A stretch of 64,000 nucleotides of DNA from Massilia sp. UMI-21 (GTDB lineage Bacteria; Pseudomonadota; Gammaproteobacteria; Burkholderiales; Burkholderiaceae_D): contig CP063848.1 in assembly GCA_015277795.1 (NCBI GenBank), positions 4,588,001-4,652,000 of the forward strand. Direction: 5' to 3'. The position numbers and the translations under genes were made by a program. Shown here one piece after another: positions 61,370-64,000 of the stretch. Position 1 is the stretch's first letter; every line of letters begins with the position of its first letter. Under the pieces are notes generated by a model that saw nothing but the letters and a program-made list of their open reading frames with translations, was not told the DNA's origin and made no database searches.

Positions 61370-62896
61370 TTAGTTGGAACGCGGCCCGCCGCCCAGCAGG
61401 AAGGCCAGCTTCTGCTTGCCCGGCTTGGCCGGCGCCGGGGCCGGCGTGACGACTTCCTTGCGGGCCGCGCTCGACGGCTCGTAGGGCTTGAGGAACCACG
61501 GATCGACCTTCTCGCGGCGCGGCGTCGGGCTGTAGCCGCTGCTGCGCGGCGGACGCTCGCCGCGCTCGCCGCGCGCACCGCCTTCGTCGCGGCGGCCGCG
61601 GCGTTCGCTGTCGCGGGAAAATTCGCTGCGGCCGCCGCCTTCGCGCGCACGGATGGACGGCGCCACGAAGCCCGGCAGCTCGCCGCGCGGGACGGTCTGC
61701 TTGATCAGCTTTTCGATGTCGAGCAGCAGGCGCTCGTCCTTGTCCGAGAACACCGACAGCGCGTCGCCCGAGGCGCCGGCGCGGCCGGTGCGGCCGATGC
61801 GGTGCACGTAGTCTTCGGCGTTGTACGGCAGGTCGTAGTTGATCACGCAGGGCAGGTCCGAGATGTCGAGGCCGCGCGCGGCCACGTCGGTCGCCACCAG
61901 CACCTCGATCGATCCCTGCTTGAAGGCGTCGAGGGCGGCCATGCGCTCCTGCTGGGTCTTGTCGCCGTGGATCGCCGAGGCCTTGATGCCCTTCTTCTCG
62001 AGATGGGTCGACAGGCGCGAGGCGCCGATCTTGGTGTTCGAGAACACGATCACCTGCTTCAGCTGGCGCTCGCGGATGATGTGCTCGACCACGTCGCGCT
62101 TGAGCTCCTCGTCGACCTTGTAGACGATCTGGGTGACCCGCTCGGCCGTGGCATTGCTGCGCGCGACTTCGATCAGCACCGGCTTGTCGAGGAAGCTGTT
62201 CGCCAGCTTCTTGATCTCCGGCGAGAAGGTGGCCGAGAACATCAGGTTCTGGCGCTTCTTGGGAAGCAGGTTGATGATGCGCTGCAGGTCGGGCAGGAAG
62301 CCCATGTCGAGCATGCGGTCGGCCTCGTCCATGACCAGCATCTGCACCTGCGACAGGCTGATGTTCTTCTGCTCGACGTGGTCGAGCAGGCGGCCCGGAG
62401 TGGCGATGACGATCTCGACGCCGCCCTTCAGGATGGTGGTCTGGCCCTTCATGTCCATGCCGCCGAACACGACGGTGGAGCGCAGCGGCGTGTGCTTGGC
62501 GTAGGCCTTGACGTTGTCGGCCACCTGCACCGCCAGTTCGCGGGTCGGGGTCAGCACCAGGGCGCGTACCGGGTGGCGCGCCGGCGACATGCTGCTGCTG
62601 GCATGCGCCATCAGGAGCTGGATGATCGGCAGCGAGAAACCGGCGGTCTTGCCGGTACCGGTCTGGGCGGCGCCCATGACGTCGCGCCCCTGCAGCACGA
62701 GCGGGATCGCCTTGGCCTGGATCGGGGTCGGGTGCTCGTAGCCCTGGTCGTTCAGCGCGCGCAGGATTTCCGGCGCCAGGCCGAGGTCGGTGAAGCGCAC
62801 GGTCGGCGCTTCGTCCGCCTTGACCTGCTCGACCGGTGCGGCCAGGGTGATGTCGTCGGAATCGGCGCTCACGGGAGTATTCTGGATATCAGACAT
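61370..62896 (-). CDS. DEAD-box RNA helicase (RhlE-like)
   Basis: ATG 62896 (MSDIQNTPVSADSDD) gives 508 residues; upstream in-frame codons are leader. ATP-dependent RNA unwinding motifs are all present: Q-motif (HPTPIQAKAIPLVLQG), AQTGTGKTAGF, PTRELA, VMDEADR, SATFSPE, and HRIGRTGRAGASG. The C-terminus (about 400-508) is a basic, Gly/Arg-rich tail (RDSERRGRRDEGGARGERGE) that contacts RNA, ending in a conserved-looking VDPWFLKPYEP. It is convergent with the LOV kinase. Close to RhlE but the tail also recalls other DEAD-box paralogues. Confidence 0.92.
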   Translation of the reverse strand: MSDIQNTPVSADSDDITLAAPVEQVKADEAPTVRFTDLGLAPEILRALNDQGYEHPTPIQAKAIPLVLQGRDVMGAAQTGTGKTAGFSLPIIQLLMAHASSSMSPARHPVRALVLTPTRELAVQVADNVKAYAKHTPLRSTVVFGGMDMKGQTTILKGGVEIVIATPGRLLDHVEQKNISLSQVQMLVMDEADRMLDMGFLPDLQRIINLLPKKRQNLMFSATFSPEIKKLANSFLDKPVLIEVARSNATAERVTQIVYKVDEELKRDVVEHIIRERQLKQVIVFSNTKIGASRLSTHLEKKGIKASAIHGDKTQQERMAALDAFKQGSIEVLVATDVAARGLDISDLPCVINYDLPYNAEDYVHRIGRTGRAGASGDALSVFSDKDERLLLDIEKLIKQTVPRGELPGFVAPSIRAREGGGRSEFSRDSERRGRRDEGGARGERGERPPRSSGYSPTPRREKVDPWFLKPYEPSSAARKEVVTPAPAPAKPGKQKLAFLLGGGPRSN

Positions 62897-63115
62897 ATTC
62901 TTGTTGGACAGTATTTCGTTAGCTCTACGGCTGCGCCTGCGGGCATGACTCGGCCTGCGCGGGTAGCTTCCAGATGGGACGGCGGGCCGGAGACCGGACC
63001 GCGTGGTCGCGAAGTCGTCGCACCAAAAAGGGGCGCGACGGGGCGGACGTAGAGGCACTTTAGCGGGCTACACGATACCTCAAATCCACCCCCCTGTATA
63101 TAAGGTCTTGTTTTT

Positions 63116-63223
63116 GTAGGGTGGTCGGCTTCGCCGACCGCGCGTTCAACGGACATGGGCAAACCACGACGCGTCCACGCAAACGTGACCTGAACGCGCG
63201 GTTGGGCAAGCCGACCACCCTAC
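63116..63223. repeat. Dispersed inverted-repeat element, second single copy
   Basis: A 108-bp element with perfect 16-bp terminal inverted repeats (GTAGGGTGGTCGGCTT) and inner GCGCGTTCAA/TGAACGCGC arms, of the same family as 6413-6519 and the array at 11612-12831. It lies between the anti-sigma gene and the helicase, both on the minus strand. Confidence 0.85.
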
Positions 63224-63244
63224 GTGTAAGCAGGCAACGGGTGT

Positions 63245-64000
63245 TCACGGCGTCCAGCCGCGCTGCTGGGCCGCGCGTTCGGCCGCCGGATCGAGGGCGG
63301 TGCCGACCATGCGGGCGTCGATGGCGGCCTGCACCGCCGGCGGCAGGGTCGTGCCGTCGACCCAGGCAATGCCCGCCGGCGGCTGGGCCAGCACCGGAAC
63401 GGTCCAGCGTCCGCCGCCGCGGCAGGCCAGGCCGGCCGTGGTGTCGACCACGAAGCTGCGGCAATAGCTGCCGTCCTTCGAGACGAAGGTGACGCCGATG
63501 CGCACCCCGGTCTCGGAGGGGCCGGGGCTGGCCAGCTGGCCGCCCAGGGCCTCGACCAGGCGCCCGCGCGCCACCAGGGCGCCGTCGCTGGCTTCGAGCA
63601 TCACCAGGCCCTGCTCGGGCCGCAACTGCTGCCAGCCGAGCACGCCGGCGGCGGCCCCCACCACCAGCGCGGCGGCGAGCGCCAGCCAGTGGCGCGGCGT
63701 CCATGCGACACCGGCCGGCCGGGGCGGCGGCGTCAAGGGAGCGCCGCGGCCCGGGCGGACGGCGTCGAGGTGGACGATCTTGGCGCCGCCCGACGGCACC
63801 GAACGTTGCTGGTGACCGCCATCATGGCCATTGGACACGCTGAAGATGTGCGAGCGGCCGGCGCCGCGGCCGAAGCCGCTGCTCTCGCGACGATGCTGGG
63901 CGATGCGCGCGGCCAGCACCGGGTCGGCCTGCATGGCGCGCTCGACCGCCGCGCGCGCCGGCTCGGCCAGCTCACCTTTGATGTACGCGATCAGGAGGTC
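63245..64000 (-). CDS. Membrane anti-sigma factor-like protein (N-terminus beyond window)
   Basis: 252 codons are visible; the 5' end lies outside. The start of the visible part, LLIAYIKGELAEPARAAVERAM, resembles the second helix of anti-sigma zinc-finger/RseA-type domains that clamp an ECF sigma factor. One membrane helix (HWLALAAALVVGAAAGVLGW) follows a Pro-rich linker, then a periplasmic domain with one pair of Cys (GSYCRSFVV and GLACRGGG) that could form a disulfide. The partner sigma factor would be expected just upstream, beyond 64000. Confidence 0.75.
   Translation of the reverse strand, partial: DLLIAYIKGELAEPARAAVERAMQADPVLAARIAQHRRESSGFGRGAGRSHIFSVSNGHDGGHQQRSVPSGGAKIVHLDAVRPGRGAPLTPPPRPAGVAWTPRHWLALAAALVVGAAAGVLGWQQLRPEQGLVMLEASDGALVARGRLVEALGGQLASPGPSETGVRIGVTFVSKDGSYCRSFVVDTTAGLACRGGGRWTVPVLAQPPAGIAWVDGTTLPPAVQAAIDARMVGTALDPAAERAAQQRGWTP

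Overview
The window looks like chromosome from a GC-rich betaproteobacterium, most likely Oxalobacteraceae close to Massilia/Telluria. This is inferred from gene content: multiple DUF4214 proteins beside a type I secretion system, an NAD-type formate dehydrogenase, a GH1-RmlD fusion and a DnaE replicase. No rRNA, tRNA or CRISPR was seen. Genes are dense, with many ATGA or TGATG stop/start overlaps.

Layout. 1-3906 (minus): a two-subunit NAD-linked formate dehydrogenase (alpha subunit cut by the window edge; beta subunit a NuoE+NuoF fusion) and a small conserved-looking protein. 4141-6405 (plus): a GH1 glycosidase-like domain fused to an RmlD-like reductase. 6413-10458: lipopolysaccharide genes (MsbA, O-antigen ligase/polymerase, a GT2 glycosyltransferase). 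10486-16349 (minus): a potassium-channel-like protein and DnaE, separated by a 1.2 kb array of 6.5 copies of a 187-bp repeat with internal inverted arms. Related single elements lie at 6413 and 63116.

16457-37276 is a surface-protein and secretion region, nearly all on the minus strand. It holds a 1312-residue DUF4214/Ig-like protein, an acyltransferase, TrhO (plus strand), a 192-residue DUF4214 protein, a complete type I secretion operon (ATPase, HlyD-type adaptor, TolC-type channel), a 650-residue DUF4214 surface-layer-like protein and a FecR-domain protein. Mobile DNA has broken this region up: two group II introns lie end to end (one with a maturase, one without), followed by an IS110/IS1111-type element, all between the DUF4214 gene and the secretion operon. 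An IS3-family element with a 3-bp target duplication sits upstream of the DUF4214 gene.

37465-41804 (plus): a CHASE2 adenylate cyclase, a TPR/beta-barrel protein, a VanZ-like protein and a Crp-type regulator that keeps the cAMP-contact residues and the SRETVxR recognition helix. Perfect TGTGA-N6-TCACA sites stand in front of the secretion operon and the 650-residue DUF4214 gene, and a near-perfect one precedes fecR. The cAMP synthase, the cAMP receptor and their probable targets may therefore form one local regulatory circuit controlling a secreted surface layer (inference).

42445-59522 (plus) is one long, tightly packed operon for an exported, modified polysaccharide. It encodes an ABC exporter (Wzm/Wzt type with a C-terminal cargo-like domain), an FkbM methyltransferase, a tandem GT4 glycosyltransferase, a HAD+UbiA protein resembling decaprenyl-phosphate phosphoribosyltransferase, a DPM1-like GT2, a GtrA flippase, a GNAT protein, a PIG-L deacetylase and three GT-C-like membrane proteins. 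The set suggests polyprenyl-phosphate-linked monosaccharides are made, flipped and transferred in the periplasm. The window ends with a LOV-domain hybrid histidine kinase (blue-light type), a DEAD-box RNA helicase and a partial membrane anti-sigma factor.
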